DNA from: JANMDS01 sp031430575
GTDB lineage: Bacteria > Pseudomonadota > Gammaproteobacteria > Burkholderiales > Casimicrobiaceae
Reading direction: 5' to 3'
Length of the DNA: 64,000 bases
Assembly (NCBI GenBank): GCA_031430575.1
Contig: JANPBT010000026.1
Span: 102,823-166,822, forward strand
In this document: piece by piece, positions 53,299-62,314 of the stretch
Layout: every line of letters begins with the position of its first letter
How positions within the stretch are numbered: position 1 is the stretch's first letter
Made by a program: the position numbers and the translations under genes
Notes under the pieces: generated by a model
Seen by the model: only the letters and a program-made list of their open reading frames with translations
What the model was told of the DNA's origin: nothing
The model's database searches: none

Positions 53299-54375
53299 AT
53301 GAACAAAAAACTCGTCGCATTAGCTATCGCGGGCGCACTTAGTGCACCTATGATGGTTCAAGCGCAGACGGCGAACGTCGTTTTGTACGGTTCCGTACGT
53401 GGCGCGCTCGTTTCGACTAATACATCTGGCGTTGGCCGTGCAAACGCTGTTAACAGCATCAGCTCACGCCTTGGCGTGCGCGCTTCCGATAGCCTCGGCG
53501 GCGGCCTGACCGGCTTCGCTCACTACGAATTCGGCATCAACGCTGATACGATCGGTGGCATTGCGCAAAATACAACCAGCACCGCAAACTTCCAAGTTCG
53601 CGAAGCATGGGTTGGTTTGTCCGGCGGTTTCGGCGAAGTCAAACTGGGTGCTGGCTTGACCCCGTGGGACGACGTGATGGGCATGAACCACAACTCCATC
53701 GTGGGTGAGTTCAACAACATCAATGCTATTTACTTCGGTAACGGCTTTAACAACTACACGGGCTGCTCCGGTACTGCATTTGATGCACGTTACAGCAACT
53801 CGATCAGCTACAAAACGCCTGCAATCGGCCCCGTTTCTGTGCGTACGCAAGTCGCATTGTTAAACGAAGCTAACACAGGTCGTAAGTGCACCGGTTGGGA
53901 CACCGCAGTTATCGGCGGTTTCGGTCCGATCCAAGCTGGCTTGGCATACGCTAAACACAACAACTTCAAAGCTGGCGCAACTGGCGCTGACCACGACGCT
54001 GACAACATCTTGTTGACGTTCACCGGCAATTTTGGCCTGATCAGCGCCAATCTTGGCTTTGAAAATGCGAAGTACTCAAGCAACCACAACGCAACCTCTG
54101 CTAAATACAAAGGCTTGGTACTCGGCGTAGCCGGTAACTTCGGCCCGAGCAAAGTGGGTCTTGACTACAGCACGCGCGACAACGGTATCGTTTCGGGCGC
54201 AGGCTTCTCGCCAGCACTGTCGAGCAACGTAAACGGCGGCGGCAAGTTGACCACGCTGTATTTGAACCACAACTTCAGCAAGCGCACGATTGGCTACGCA
54301 TGGGTTGGTCGCAATTCGCCAGAAACCGGCGCTAACCAAACGCAATTGGCTGTTGCCTTGCGTCACAACTTCTAA
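53299..54375 (+). CDS. Trimeric porin, Neisseria/Burkholderia type
   Basis: General outer membrane diffusion porin of 358 aa. The signal peptide ends MVQAQT and the first strand NVVLYGSVRGALVST is the family opening. The SSRLGVRASDSLGGGLTGFA and REAWVGLSGGFGEVKLG segments follow, and the chain ends with the barrel signature ALRHNF. A strong GAGGAGAG site lies before the ATG. Codon use is more C-ending than in its neighbours, in keeping with high expression, and no dispersed repeat lies in it. About 310 bp upstream are non-coding. Confidence 0.95.
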   Translation: MNKKLVALAIAGALSAPMMVQAQTANVVLYGSVRGALVSTNTSGVGRANAVNSISSRLGVRASDSLGGGLTGFAHYEFGINADTIGGIAQNTTSTANFQVREAWVGLSGGFGEVKLGAGLTPWDDVMGMNHNSIVGEFNNINAIYFGNGFNNYTGCSGTAFDARYSNSISYKTPAIGPVSVRTQVALLNEANTGRKCTGWDTAVIGGFGPIQAGLAYAKHNNFKAGATGADHDADNILLTFTGNFGLISANLGFENAKYSSNHNATSAKYKGLVLGVAGNFGPSKVGLDYSTRDNGIVSGAGFSPALSSNVNGGGKLTTLYLNHNFSKRTIGYAWVGRNSPETGANQTQLAVALRHNF

Positions 54376-54411
54376 GATTCGCAAGACTTTTTGCAGAAAC
54401 TTAGCAGCACG

Positions 54412-54440
54412 AAAAAAGCACCTTCGGGTGCTTTTTTCTT
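54412..54440 (+). terminator. Rho-independent terminator after the porin gene
   Basis: AAAAAAGCACC-TTCG-GGTGCTTTTTT is a compact stem with a TTCG tetraloop and a T run, about 37 bp after the porin stop. Confidence 0.93.
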
Positions 54441-54472
54441 TTTGACGTTGACAAAATCATCGAAATTCATCG

Positions 54473-54491
54473 CTACCTGCGGCGCAGATTT
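54473..54491 (+). repeat. Dispersed repeat before coq7
   Basis: A full forward-orientation copy (CTACCTGCGGCGCAGATTT) lies 16 bp upstream of the coq7 start. Confidence 0.95.
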
Positions 54492-54506
54492 CGCTACACT
54501 TCGCCG

Positions 54507-55127
54507 ATGAACGTAGATTTCGCCATTGCCCGATTTGATCGCTTTTTGCGCACGGTTGCAGCACCGAGCACTGCGGCGTCGCGGCCACTTTCATTGCCGC
54601 AAGAGTCGCCGCTTGAGGATGCCCAGCGCATCCATGCCGCTGGCTTGATGCGCGTGAACCATGCCGGTGAAGTTTCTGCGCAAGCGCTTTATGAAGGTCA
54701 ATTACTCTTCGCACGCACGGATGAAATGCGCGTAGCGCTCGGCGCTGCGGCCGCCGAAGAGCGCGATCATTTAGCGTGGACGCAAGCGCGCCTCACCGAG
54801 CTAAAAGCGGCGCCAAGCCTGCTCAATCCCTTCTGGTATGCGGGGGCGTTTGCGATGGGCGCACTATCGGGTGCGTTGGGCGATAAAGCCAGCGCATCGT
54901 TCTTAAAAGCCACCGAAAATCAAGTTGAAGCCCATCTTTCTAGCCATCTTGAGACGTTGCCGATCGACGATGCCCGCAGCCGCGCCATCGTCGCCGCAAT
55001 GCGCGAAGATGAAGCTGCGCACGCGCAAACCGCAGTGACGCTCGGCGCGATTGACCCGCCGGCGCCGATTCGTGGGCTGATGGCGCTGGCTGCCAAAGTC
55101 ATGACCAAGACCGCGTATCGGCTTTAG
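54507..55127 (+). CDS. coq7: 2-polyprenyl-3-methyl-6-methoxy-1,4-benzoquinone monooxygenase (Coq7)
   Basis: Di-iron hydroxylase of 206 aa that adds the C6 hydroxyl in ubiquinone synthesis. Iron-ligand motifs of the ferritin-like fold are visible: RVNHAGEVSAQALYEGQ, AAEERDHLAWTQARL, NQVEAHLSSHLETLP and REDEAAHAQTAV, giving the Glu and ExxH ligands. A single hydrophobic stretch, WYAGAFAMGALSGALGDKAS, may attach it to the membrane. Its place after a porin gene is common in Burkholderiales. Confidence 0.95.
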   Translation: MNVDFAIARFDRFLRTVAAPSTAASRPLSLPQESPLEDAQRIHAAGLMRVNHAGEVSAQALYEGQLLFARTDEMRVALGAAAAEERDHLAWTQARLTELKAAPSLLNPFWYAGAFAMGALSGALGDKASASFLKATENQVEAHLSSHLETLPIDDARSRAIVAAMREDEAAHAQTAVTLGAIDPPAPIRGLMALAAKVMTKTAYRL

Positions 55128-55235
55128 ATCGAAATCTGTCACGCGGCGCTTCGCGAGGCTACGTGCGAGGCTATATCACGATCAGCGTCGTCGATGCGGT
55201 AAAAACGCGCAATAAATACAACGATAGAGACGATC

Positions 55236-56906
55236 ATGATTTCAGCGCCGACCAGCATCGCGCACTTACTGACGCGTAAGCTTGCTGACCCCAAAGCGCT
55301 TTACCGCGCGTTTGAAGACAGCGCGTGGAAAGATTACACGGCGGCTGAAATCGGGCACCGCGCAGGTCGCTGGCAGGCCGCATTCTGCGCCGCAGGTATT
55401 GTGGAAAGCGATCGCATTGCGATGTGCATGCGCAATGGGCCGTCGTGGGTTGCGATTGACATGGCGGTGCTCGGTTTAGGCGCAGCCGTTGTGCCGCTGT
55501 ATGTGGATGATAATCCCGAAAATATCGCCTACTGCGCCGACCATTCCGGTGCGAAAATTTTGATTCTTGATAGCGGGCGACAGGCGAAATTTTTAATCGC
55601 AACAGGCAAGCCGTTACCACGCATTATTGTGATGCGGGTGTTGCCTGATGAGCCTTACGAATCTGCCGAGAAATTTTTGAGTGCGCATGAAGGTGATTTC
55701 AACGTGCGCCCGATCCCTGCGGCGCAGCTCGCGACAATTTGCTACACCTCGGGCACGTCAGGCAAGCCCAAAGGCGTCATGCTGAGTCACGCCAATATTT
55801 TGGCGGACGTTGCTTCTTGTGAAAAGCTCGGTATTGCCACCGCGCAGATGACCTTTCTTTCGCTACTGCCACTCTCGCATATGTTTGAGCGCACCGGCGG
55901 CTACTATTTACCGCTCGCCGTTGGCGCGAAGGTGATTTACACCCGCGGCGTGCCGCAGCTTGCCGAAGACCTCAAGCAGCAGCCGGTGACGACCATGTTC
56001 GTCGCGCCGCGGGTGTTGGAGCGGCTGCATGCCCGCATCGTGCAAAGCTTGAAAGAGCAGGGCAAGCTGCCGCTTTTTAATACGCTTTGCGATGCAGCGT
56101 GGCGTGCCCAACGCGGTGAGGGCACGCTTTTGGATTGGCTTAAGCTCAAAATCTTGCAACCCCTCGTTGGCAAAAAAATCCGCATGAAAATTGCGCCTAC
56201 ATTAGCGCTGCTGATTTCAGGCGGTGCGGCGCTTTCTAGCGCGGTGGCGCGCACGTTCGTTGGCATCGGCTTGCCGGTGCTGCAAGGCTATGGAATGACC
56301 GAGGCCGCGCCAGTGCTCACAGTCAATCGCCCAGAAGCGAACGACCCCGAGTCAGTTGGCCCGGCGATTCCCGACGTAACGCTTCGAATCGCCGAGGACG
56401 GCGAGCTGCTGGCGCGCGGCGCAAACGTGATGATTGGCTATTGGAATAATCCCGAGGCGACGGCAAAAGTAATCGATGCCCAGGGCTGGCTGCATACCGG
56501 TGATCTCGCCGAAGTGCGCGATGCCCGCTACAGCATCAAAGGTCGCAAAAAAGACATTCTCGTGCTCTCGAATGGTGAAAAATTTTCACCGCAAGATGCC
56601 GAGCTCGCGATTTTGGGCGATCCCGTTTTTGAGCAAGTGATGCTGATTGGAGAGGGCAAACCATTTCTTACTCTCGCGTGCGTTTCGCAATCGACCGAAC
56701 CCAAAGCCCTTGCGAAACTCGCCAATGCCCAGCTCATGAGCTTTCCAAAGTGGGTGAAAGTGCGGCAAGTCATCGTCACCCAAACGGCGTGGACGGTGGA
56801 TAACGGGCTGCTCACTCCAACCCTCAAAGTCAAGCGCGCGGAAGTGCTCAAGCACTACGCGGAGGAGATTAATGCGATTTATGCCGAGCAGAGTGGCGAC
56901 GCGTGA
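55236..56906 (+). CDS. AMP-dependent long-chain acyl-CoA synthetase (FAA1-like)
   Basis: Cytoplasmic adenylating enzyme of 556 aa, distinct from the FadD in the fad cluster. It shows the P-loop CYTSGTSGKPKGVMLSHANI, the LSLLPLSHMFERTGGYYLPL segment typical of FAA1-type enzymes, the QGYGMTEAAPVLTVN motif, and IKGRKKDILVLSNGEKFSPQ. It activates long-chain or related acids to CoA esters; the substrate is not determinable. Two dispersed repeats are inside: 55382-55400 (read FCAAGIV) and a variant at 55712-55728 (IPAAQLA). It stands alone. Confidence 0.92.
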   Translation: MISAPTSIAHLLTRKLADPKALYRAFEDSAWKDYTAAEIGHRAGRWQAAFCAAGIVESDRIAMCMRNGPSWVAIDMAVLGLGAAVVPLYVDDNPENIAYCADHSGAKILILDSGRQAKFLIATGKPLPRIIVMRVLPDEPYESAEKFLSAHEGDFNVRPIPAAQLATICYTSGTSGKPKGVMLSHANILADVASCEKLGIATAQMTFLSLLPLSHMFERTGGYYLPLAVGAKVIYTRGVPQLAEDLKQQPVTTMFVAPRVLERLHARIVQSLKEQGKLPLFNTLCDAAWRAQRGEGTLLDWLKLKILQPLVGKKIRMKIAPTLALLISGGAALSSAVARTFVGIGLPVLQGYGMTEAAPVLTVNRPEANDPESVGPAIPDVTLRIAEDGELLARGANVMIGYWNNPEATAKVIDAQGWLHTGDLAEVRDARYSIKGRKKDILVLSNGEKFSPQDAELAILGDPVFEQVMLIGEGKPFLTLACVSQSTEPKALAKLANAQLMSFPKWVKVRQVIVTQTAWTVDNGLLTPTLKVKRAEVLKHYAEEINAIYAEQSGDA

Positions 56907-56966
56907 TTTTCGCCCTGCATCGAGACTGCTGGGCGCAATGTATTTAAGCCTAGTGTTGCGAGCGGC

Positions 56967-57797
56967 TCAGCCTTTGAGTCCGCCGCTCGTAAGCCCACTT
57001 ACCACACGCTCCTGAAATAGCGCAATCAAAATCGCCACCGGAACGATCGCGATAATCAGTGCCGCTGAAATGATAGGCCAAGGAAATGTGTATTCACCTT
57101 GATAAAGCGTGATGCCAACGGGCAGGGTGCGCATCTGCGCATTTGCGTTAAGTGAGAGTGCCAGCAAAAATTCATCCCATGCATTAACGAAGGCCAAAAT
57201 TCCGGCGGTGAATACGCCCGGTGCAGCAAGCGGAACGACGACACGCCAAAGCGCACCCAAGCGCGTGCAACCATCAATCATCGCCGCATTTTCTAAATCT
57301 TTTGGGATGCTTTGAAAAAAACTGACGAGTACGAGCGTGCATACCGGAAGCGAAAGCACGGTATACGGCAAGATGAGCGCCACGTAAGAGTTGAGTAAAC
57401 CCGCCGCCCGCATCGTCTCAAAAATCGGCACGAGCAGGGTGATGAGTGGAAACATCGACGAGGCGATAATGATTGTCAAAATCAACTGCTTGCGCTTCAA
57501 ATTGAGGCGGGCGATTGCGTAGGCTGCAAAGGCCGAAATCACGAGTGTGAGTAGCGTTGACAGTGAGGCGACAATAAAACTATTTTTGATGAAAAGCAAA
57601 AGCGGTTGCTCACTAAATGCTTTCACGTAGTTGACGATCGTCGGGTTGTGCGGAAGATATGTGATGGGCTTCTGAAAGAGCTCAAGCTCCGACTTCAATG
57701 AAGTCAGCAAGATCCAGACTGCGGGAAAAAAACCGTTGATCACCACAATCGCAGCCGCAGTTAAACGCAGACCCGCCGAAGAAAATAGGTTACTCAT
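56967..57797 (-). CDS. ABC sugar transporter permease, MalG type
   Basis: Inner membrane protein of 276 aa with six hydrophobic segments. The EAA motif region reads LENAAMIDGCTRLGALWRVV, which couples to the ATPase. Family segments YVALILPYTVLSLPVCTLVL and NAWDEFLLALSLN are typical of the CUT1 group. Its start overlaps the end of the MalF-type gene by 8 bp. No ATPase gene is present in this cluster. Confidence 0.93.
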   Translation of the reverse strand: MSNLFSSAGLRLTAAAIVVINGFFPAVWILLTSLKSELELFQKPITYLPHNPTIVNYVKAFSEQPLLLFIKNSFIVASLSTLLTLVISAFAAYAIARLNLKRKQLILTIIIASSMFPLITLLVPIFETMRAAGLLNSYVALILPYTVLSLPVCTLVLVSFFQSIPKDLENAAMIDGCTRLGALWRVVVPLAAPGVFTAGILAFVNAWDEFLLALSLNANAQMRTLPVGITLYQGEYTFPWPIISAALIIAIVPVAILIALFQERVVSGLTSGGLKG

Positions 57798-58686
57798 TCA
57801 CATGATCCTCTGCCGACATGCGACGCAAGTAGACATAAGTGAGGATGATTGAAAGCCCAAACATGCCCATCGCGAGCGTCGAGCCATAGCCAACATCAAG
57901 GTAATCAATGGTGTTTTTGTGGATGAGCATCGCGAGGGTTTCGGTGGCGTTGCCCGGGCCGCCTTTTGTCATCGTGTACGGGATATCGAAGGTTTGCAGC
58001 GCAGTGATCGTGCGAAAAATCATCGCCACCACAATCGATGGCACGAGCAGGGGCAACGTAATTTTGGTGAACTGCTGCCACCGTGAAGCGCCATCCACCC
58101 GCGCAGCTTCGTAGAGCGAGCTCGGAATCATCTGCAAGCCCGCGAGCAAGATCAGCGCAACAAAAGAGGACGATTTCCAAATAATCGCAAAGCAAATTGC
58201 AGCGAATGCGGTATTTGGTTTAGAAAGCCACATCTCGCGCTGGGCGCCCCCCGCGCGCAACCAAAGGTCATTTACAAAACCAAATTCACTATGAAAAAAC
58301 CATGCAAAGATGAGCCCTGCAAAGGCCAGCGGTAAGGCCCAGGGCAGCAGAAGCGCAAGGCGAACGGGCCACTTGCGTTTAAAGGGGAGATTTGCCAGCA
58401 TCGCGAGCCCAAGGCCGGCTAACAACCCACCCGGCACGGTAATAAGCGTGATGAGAAGCGTATTCCATGCGGCATTCCAAAACTCACGATCTTTGATGAG
58501 TATGAGGTAATTTTCAAGCCCAACGAATTTCACGCCGGTGCCGCCGGAGAGGCGGATATCGTGGAAACTATTGAATATTAGCCGACCGATTGGGTAAACA
58601 ACAATGCAGCCGATCAATAGAAACGCGGGCGCAAGTAAAAAAAACGCCAGCGTTTTTTCAGATGGATTTGTGATGCGCGAGAGCAT
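57790..58686 (-). CDS. ABC sugar transporter permease, MalF type
   Basis: Inner membrane protein of 298 aa with six hydrophobic segments. The EAA loop is SLYEAARVDGASRWQQFTKI, and VYPIGRLIFNSFHDIRLSGG near the N-terminus is typical of CUT1 permeases. It pairs with the downstream MalG-type subunit and follows the binding-protein gene after a hairpin of paired dispersed repeats. Confidence 0.93.
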   Translation of the reverse strand: MLSRITNPSEKTLAFFLLAPAFLLIGCIVVYPIGRLIFNSFHDIRLSGGTGVKFVGLENYLILIKDREFWNAAWNTLLITLITVPGGLLAGLGLAMLANLPFKRKWPVRLALLLPWALPLAFAGLIFAWFFHSEFGFVNDLWLRAGGAQREMWLSKPNTAFAAICFAIIWKSSSFVALILLAGLQMIPSSLYEAARVDGASRWQQFTKITLPLLVPSIVVAMIFRTITALQTFDIPYTMTKGGPGNATETLAMLIHKNTIDYLDVGYGSTLAMGMFGLSIILTYVYLRRMSAEDHVNE

Positions 58687-58713
58687 GGATTAGCGTCAGA
58701 TCTGTGAAGTGTA

Positions 58714-58759
58714 AAAAACTGCGCCGCAGGTATTGATCGTACCTGCGGCGCAGTTTTTA
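58714..58759. repeat. Tight inverted repeat pair between binding-protein and permease genes
   Basis: Two copies at 58714-58734 and 58739-58759 form a nearly perfect stem of about 20 bp with a loop of only a few bases. The pair lies 15 bp after the stop of the sugar-binding protein gene, within the operon. Confidence 0.95.
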
Positions 58760-58773
58760 GTGTTTTTATGAAC

Positions 58774-60024
58774 CTAGCGCGTTGCGCGCGCGAGTTTGGC
58801 ATCGATCTCGGCAACGCCGTCGGCTGGTTTCGCAGTGCGCACCAAAATCGCGTTGGCGGTGGTGCGCACGATATCGGAGACTTGCCCGTAATTTGCGCTC
58901 AGCGGTCGGCCTTTCGCGCTTTGCACGACAGGCAAGGCGAACTCATACCAAGGCTCTTTTTTGAGGACATCAGGGTCGCGGTAAGTCTCAGCAAAGATTG
59001 GAAGCAACGAGCCTTCAGTGGCTAAAAATTTTGCGACCGGTTGGGTGCTCATAAAGCGGATCAATCTTGCAGCGCTGGCTTTATTTTTTGAAAATGCCGA
59101 TACGCCCCACTGCCAACCTCCGATGCAAGTCGCGCTCTTGCCGCCCGCCATTGCTGGCACCGGCATCACGCCAATTTTTCCGCGCACGGGGCTATCGGCA
59201 GCTTGCATGAGATTCCACGCAAATCCCCAATTCACCATCGCAACGAGACTACCGGTTTTAAACAGATTATTCATGTCGGCTGGCTTATGTTCACCCACAT
59301 TTTTAGGCATCACACCTTGATCGACGAGATTGAGATACATATTCATCCCGCGCGTTGCCGCCTCCTTGTTGAGCGTGATCTTGCCGCTGGCATCGGTGAA
59401 TTCGTGGCCTTGGCTCCAATACGGAACTAGGAATGTGCAAACCGCGCCTTCAATTGCTGCGCCAGAAGTCGAAACGCCGGCGAGATTGGGGTTTTTTTCA
59501 CCATCGAGGATTTTCTTCATCCCAGAGGCCATTTCGTCCCAAGTCTTTGGCTCTTTCACCCCGTATTTTTCAAAAAGGTCTTTGCGGTAGTAAACGAACT
59601 GCGCATCGGCAAAGGCCGGTAGCGCGACGATCTTGCCATCGACAACATTGGCCGCACCGTAGGCCGGGAGATAGGTTTTCATGATGGTCGCAGCTTCAGC
59701 GCCCAAGTAGCCGTCGAGTGGCTCTAGCCAACCTGCACGGGCGTACTGCATTGGGTTAACGATATCGAGCATGTAGATATCAATCGCGCTATCTTTTGCA
59801 TTAAGCACGGTCGATAAGTATTGACGTTGCAACTCAGAAGTTGCTCCGCCCACCTCAATCTCGACCTTTAACCCCGGATTTTGCTTTTCAAACTCATTGA
59901 ACATCAAACGCATCAAATCGGGACGCTGATTTTGCCCGCCCGAAAATACGCGAATACTCTGCGCTGAAACCGACGTTGCGAGCAAGGTCAGCCCTAGCAC
60001 AACACAAAACTTTGATAATTTCAT
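58774..60024 (-). CDS. ABC sugar transporter substrate-binding protein
   Basis: Periplasmic family 1 binding protein of 416 aa with a signal peptide ending TSVSAQS. Segments ELQRQYLSTVLNAKDSAIDI, ALPAFADAQFVYYRKDLFEK and GGWQWGVSAFSKNKASAARL are typical of CUT1 sugar binders. The ligand is not known; the upstream alpha-xylosidase-like enzyme suggests a xyloside-containing oligosaccharide or related glycoside. A run of AGGAGGAAG precedes its start codon. Confidence 0.93.
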   Translation of the reverse strand: MKLSKFCVVLGLTLLATSVSAQSIRVFSGGQNQRPDLMRLMFNEFEKQNPGLKVEIEVGGATSELQRQYLSTVLNAKDSAIDIYMLDIVNPMQYARAGWLEPLDGYLGAEAATIMKTYLPAYGAANVVDGKIVALPAFADAQFVYYRKDLFEKYGVKEPKTWDEMASGMKKILDGEKNPNLAGVSTSGAAIEGAVCTFLVPYWSQGHEFTDASGKITLNKEAATRGMNMYLNLVDQGVMPKNVGEHKPADMNNLFKTGSLVAMVNWGFAWNLMQAADSPVRGKIGVMPVPAMAGGKSATCIGGWQWGVSAFSKNKASAARLIRFMSTQPVAKFLATEGSLLPIFAETYRDPDVLKKEPWYEFALPVVQSAKGRPLSANYGQVSDIVRTTANAILVRTAKPADGVAEIDAKLARATR

Positions 60025-60133
60025 TGAAACTTCCTCCTCAGGATTATTCCATCTCAGCGCTTACGCGCGTTTATTTAATTTGCTATTTGATTGTGCCTGA
60101 AAATCTTGAATTCAAAGCGCAATCAGATTATTT

Positions 60134-62314
60134 TCAACGCATGAATTTCCATGTCGGAACGCGCTGAATTTCTGTATCAACCGTGACATTTGACGGCAGC
60201 GCGCAGTGATACGGCCCGCGCCCAAACTGCACTAAAGCTTCTACCTGCGGCGCAGAATTGGGCAATTCGCGCGTGCTTTGCACCACTGGCCCGAGCGCAA
60301 GCGCATGCCCCGCTTTGACGAATACCGGAATCCGCTCCAGATCAAAATCAAGCTGCATCACTTCGCAGTCATCGTAATGATCGCCAGTGAAAAGATCATA
60401 CCAACCACCTGCATTTTCCGGCAGGTAGCCTTCAACGGTACCTGCGGCGCAGATAATGGGCATCACGAGCAATGAATCGCCACACATAAATTGATGTGGG
60501 TAGGCGCTGGCGGTGCGATCGTCTGGGTAAGCCAGCGCCATCGCGCGCATGACCGGTAGCGCGCTCGTGGTTGCGTCTTCGCACGCCGCGGCAAGATAAG
60601 GCAGCAAGCGATAGCGCAGCTCCAGCCAATAGCGGCAAATGCGCTCGGCTTCCGCGCCGAAGCACCAGGGCTCGCGCTCGCCGATGCCGTGAATGCGCAT
60701 GTGGGAGCTAAATGTGGCCGCTTGCAGCCAGCGCACGTAAAGCGCGGGCGTGGGTTGCTTCGCACCGTAAAAGCCGCCGATGTCGGTGGCGTGGTAGGGG
60801 AAGCCACTCATGCCATAGGTCAGCGCGCCGCGAATCGAGCCTGCAAGCCCGCCCCAATCGCTTTGTGGATCGCCGCCCCACTGCACGGGGAAGCGCTGCG
60901 CGCCGACCCAGCCCGCGCGCCCCCAAAGCACGGCATCGTCGCCAAAATACTTTTTGCTCGCTTCCCAAACGCAGCGGTTGTAGAGATGGGCGTAAACGTT
61001 ATGCAGCGCAGTGCCGTCCGCGCCGTTATGGGCAATCGCATCGGCAGGTACTTGCTCGCCGAAATCACTCTTGATCGTATCGCAGCCGAGCGCAAAGACC
61101 TGCGCGTGTTGATCGTGCCACCATTGGTAGGCGGCAGGGTTGGTGAAATCGACGATACCCGAGGGGGGCAATGGTGTGAGCACTTTGCCGAAGGGCGAAG
61201 TCTTTGCGCTGGTATCCCAATGAAAAACGTATGCCTCGCCTTGTTTGTTTTTCAGAAAATAATTTTTGCTGGCGAGCTCGGCGAATTGCGCGTTATTAAC
61301 TGAAACGAGTGGATATTCCCAGCAGCAAATCTTAAAGCCGAGCGCATGAATTTGATCATTGATTGGCTTTACATCAGGGTAGCGCGAAGCGTCCCAATTA
61401 AAATGAAAGCGCGTGGGCGTATCTTGCCAAGCGCGGCCGTCGTACGTGATCACGTCTGCAGGAAATTTTTTATCGCGCAGCGTTTTTGCGGCCGCTAAGA
61501 TTTCATCGCTGGTTTTATAGAAGGCGCGGCTGACCCAAAGCCCAAGCGACCAAAACGGTACTTGCGGCGCAAATCCAGTTAATTCCGCTTGCCGCTTGAG
61601 CATCTCGGCGGGTGATTCTGCCGCGATCAAAAAGAGATCAAGCGTTGGTGTATCCACGATGATCGTATAGCTGCGCGCGCTCCACTGGCCGTAGCCGATA
61701 CCATGATGAATGTCGTGCGTGGCGTGGGTCAAGATACCCCAAGTGCCCGCTGCGCCGTGCGACCAAAAGAAGGGAATGTTTTTATACGCCAGCTCGGTCG
61801 AGACGCCCAGCGCATCTTCCACCCGCGAGCGAATCAATTGCCCGCGCTTATTGAGTGCGGTGAATTTTTCGCCGCCGCCATAGACGGCCGCTTCTTCCTC
61901 GATAGCAAACGATGCCATCGCTTGACACGGGCTGACCCCAACGGCAGGCAGGCGAGAATAGCCGCGAAAATGCTCATCGGTAATCGAACTCAGCAGCGGT
62001 TTACCATTGCGCTGGAGCGTTAACGAAAACGGCGCATGCCAAATCGTCAGCTCGCAATCGCCAAGCGTGATGATCGTTTCGTTTTCACCGCTGATGCAAT
62101 CGAGCGATGCATTGGGCTGCGCGAGGATTAAGCCGTAATCTGGCGCAGGCTGCGGCGTCGGCAGTGGGCTCGCGCGTAGCCGAAAAGTGGCATCGCCATA
62201 AGTGGAAATCTCCACTCGAAATTTCCCGCCGTCTTGCCCCGCCACTTCAAAGATACCTGCGGCGCAGTTTTCGGTTTTATGGAGCCGATTAAAGCCCGGA
62301 AAATCAACGTTCAT
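60134..62314 (-). CDS. GH31 alpha-xylosidase/alpha-glucosidase-like enzyme
   Basis: Cytoplasmic glycoside hydrolase of 726 aa with no signal peptide. The nucleophile Asp417 is in DTIKSDFGEQVP, matching the KTDFGE pattern of YicI-type alpha-xylosidases, and the probable acid/base Asp482 is in QWGGDPQSDW. FWSLGLWVSRAFYKTSDEIL and the C-terminal PVFVKAGHALALGP are also family segments. It should split imported alpha-xylosides or similar sugars. It overlaps the aldolase gene by 4 bp (ATGA). Four repeat copies lie inside, at 60241, 60438, 62252 and a degenerate one at 61558, read as SAPQVEA, ICAAGTV, NCAAGIF and FAPQVPF. Confidence 0.93.
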   Translation of the reverse strand: MNVDFPGFNRLHKTENCAAGIFEVAGQDGGKFRVEISTYGDATFRLRASPLPTPQPAPDYGLILAQPNASLDCISGENETIITLGDCELTIWHAPFSLTLQRNGKPLLSSITDEHFRGYSRLPAVGVSPCQAMASFAIEEEAAVYGGGEKFTALNKRGQLIRSRVEDALGVSTELAYKNIPFFWSHGAAGTWGILTHATHDIHHGIGYGQWSARSYTIIVDTPTLDLFLIAAESPAEMLKRQAELTGFAPQVPFWSLGLWVSRAFYKTSDEILAAAKTLRDKKFPADVITYDGRAWQDTPTRFHFNWDASRYPDVKPINDQIHALGFKICCWEYPLVSVNNAQFAELASKNYFLKNKQGEAYVFHWDTSAKTSPFGKVLTPLPPSGIVDFTNPAAYQWWHDQHAQVFALGCDTIKSDFGEQVPADAIAHNGADGTALHNVYAHLYNRCVWEASKKYFGDDAVLWGRAGWVGAQRFPVQWGGDPQSDWGGLAGSIRGALTYGMSGFPYHATDIGGFYGAKQPTPALYVRWLQAATFSSHMRIHGIGEREPWCFGAEAERICRYWLELRYRLLPYLAAACEDATTSALPVMRAMALAYPDDRTASAYPHQFMCGDSLLVMPIICAAGTVEGYLPENAGGWYDLFTGDHYDDCEVMQLDFDLERIPVFVKAGHALALGPVVQSTRELPNSAPQVEALVQFGRGPYHCALPSNVTVDTEIQRVPTWKFMR

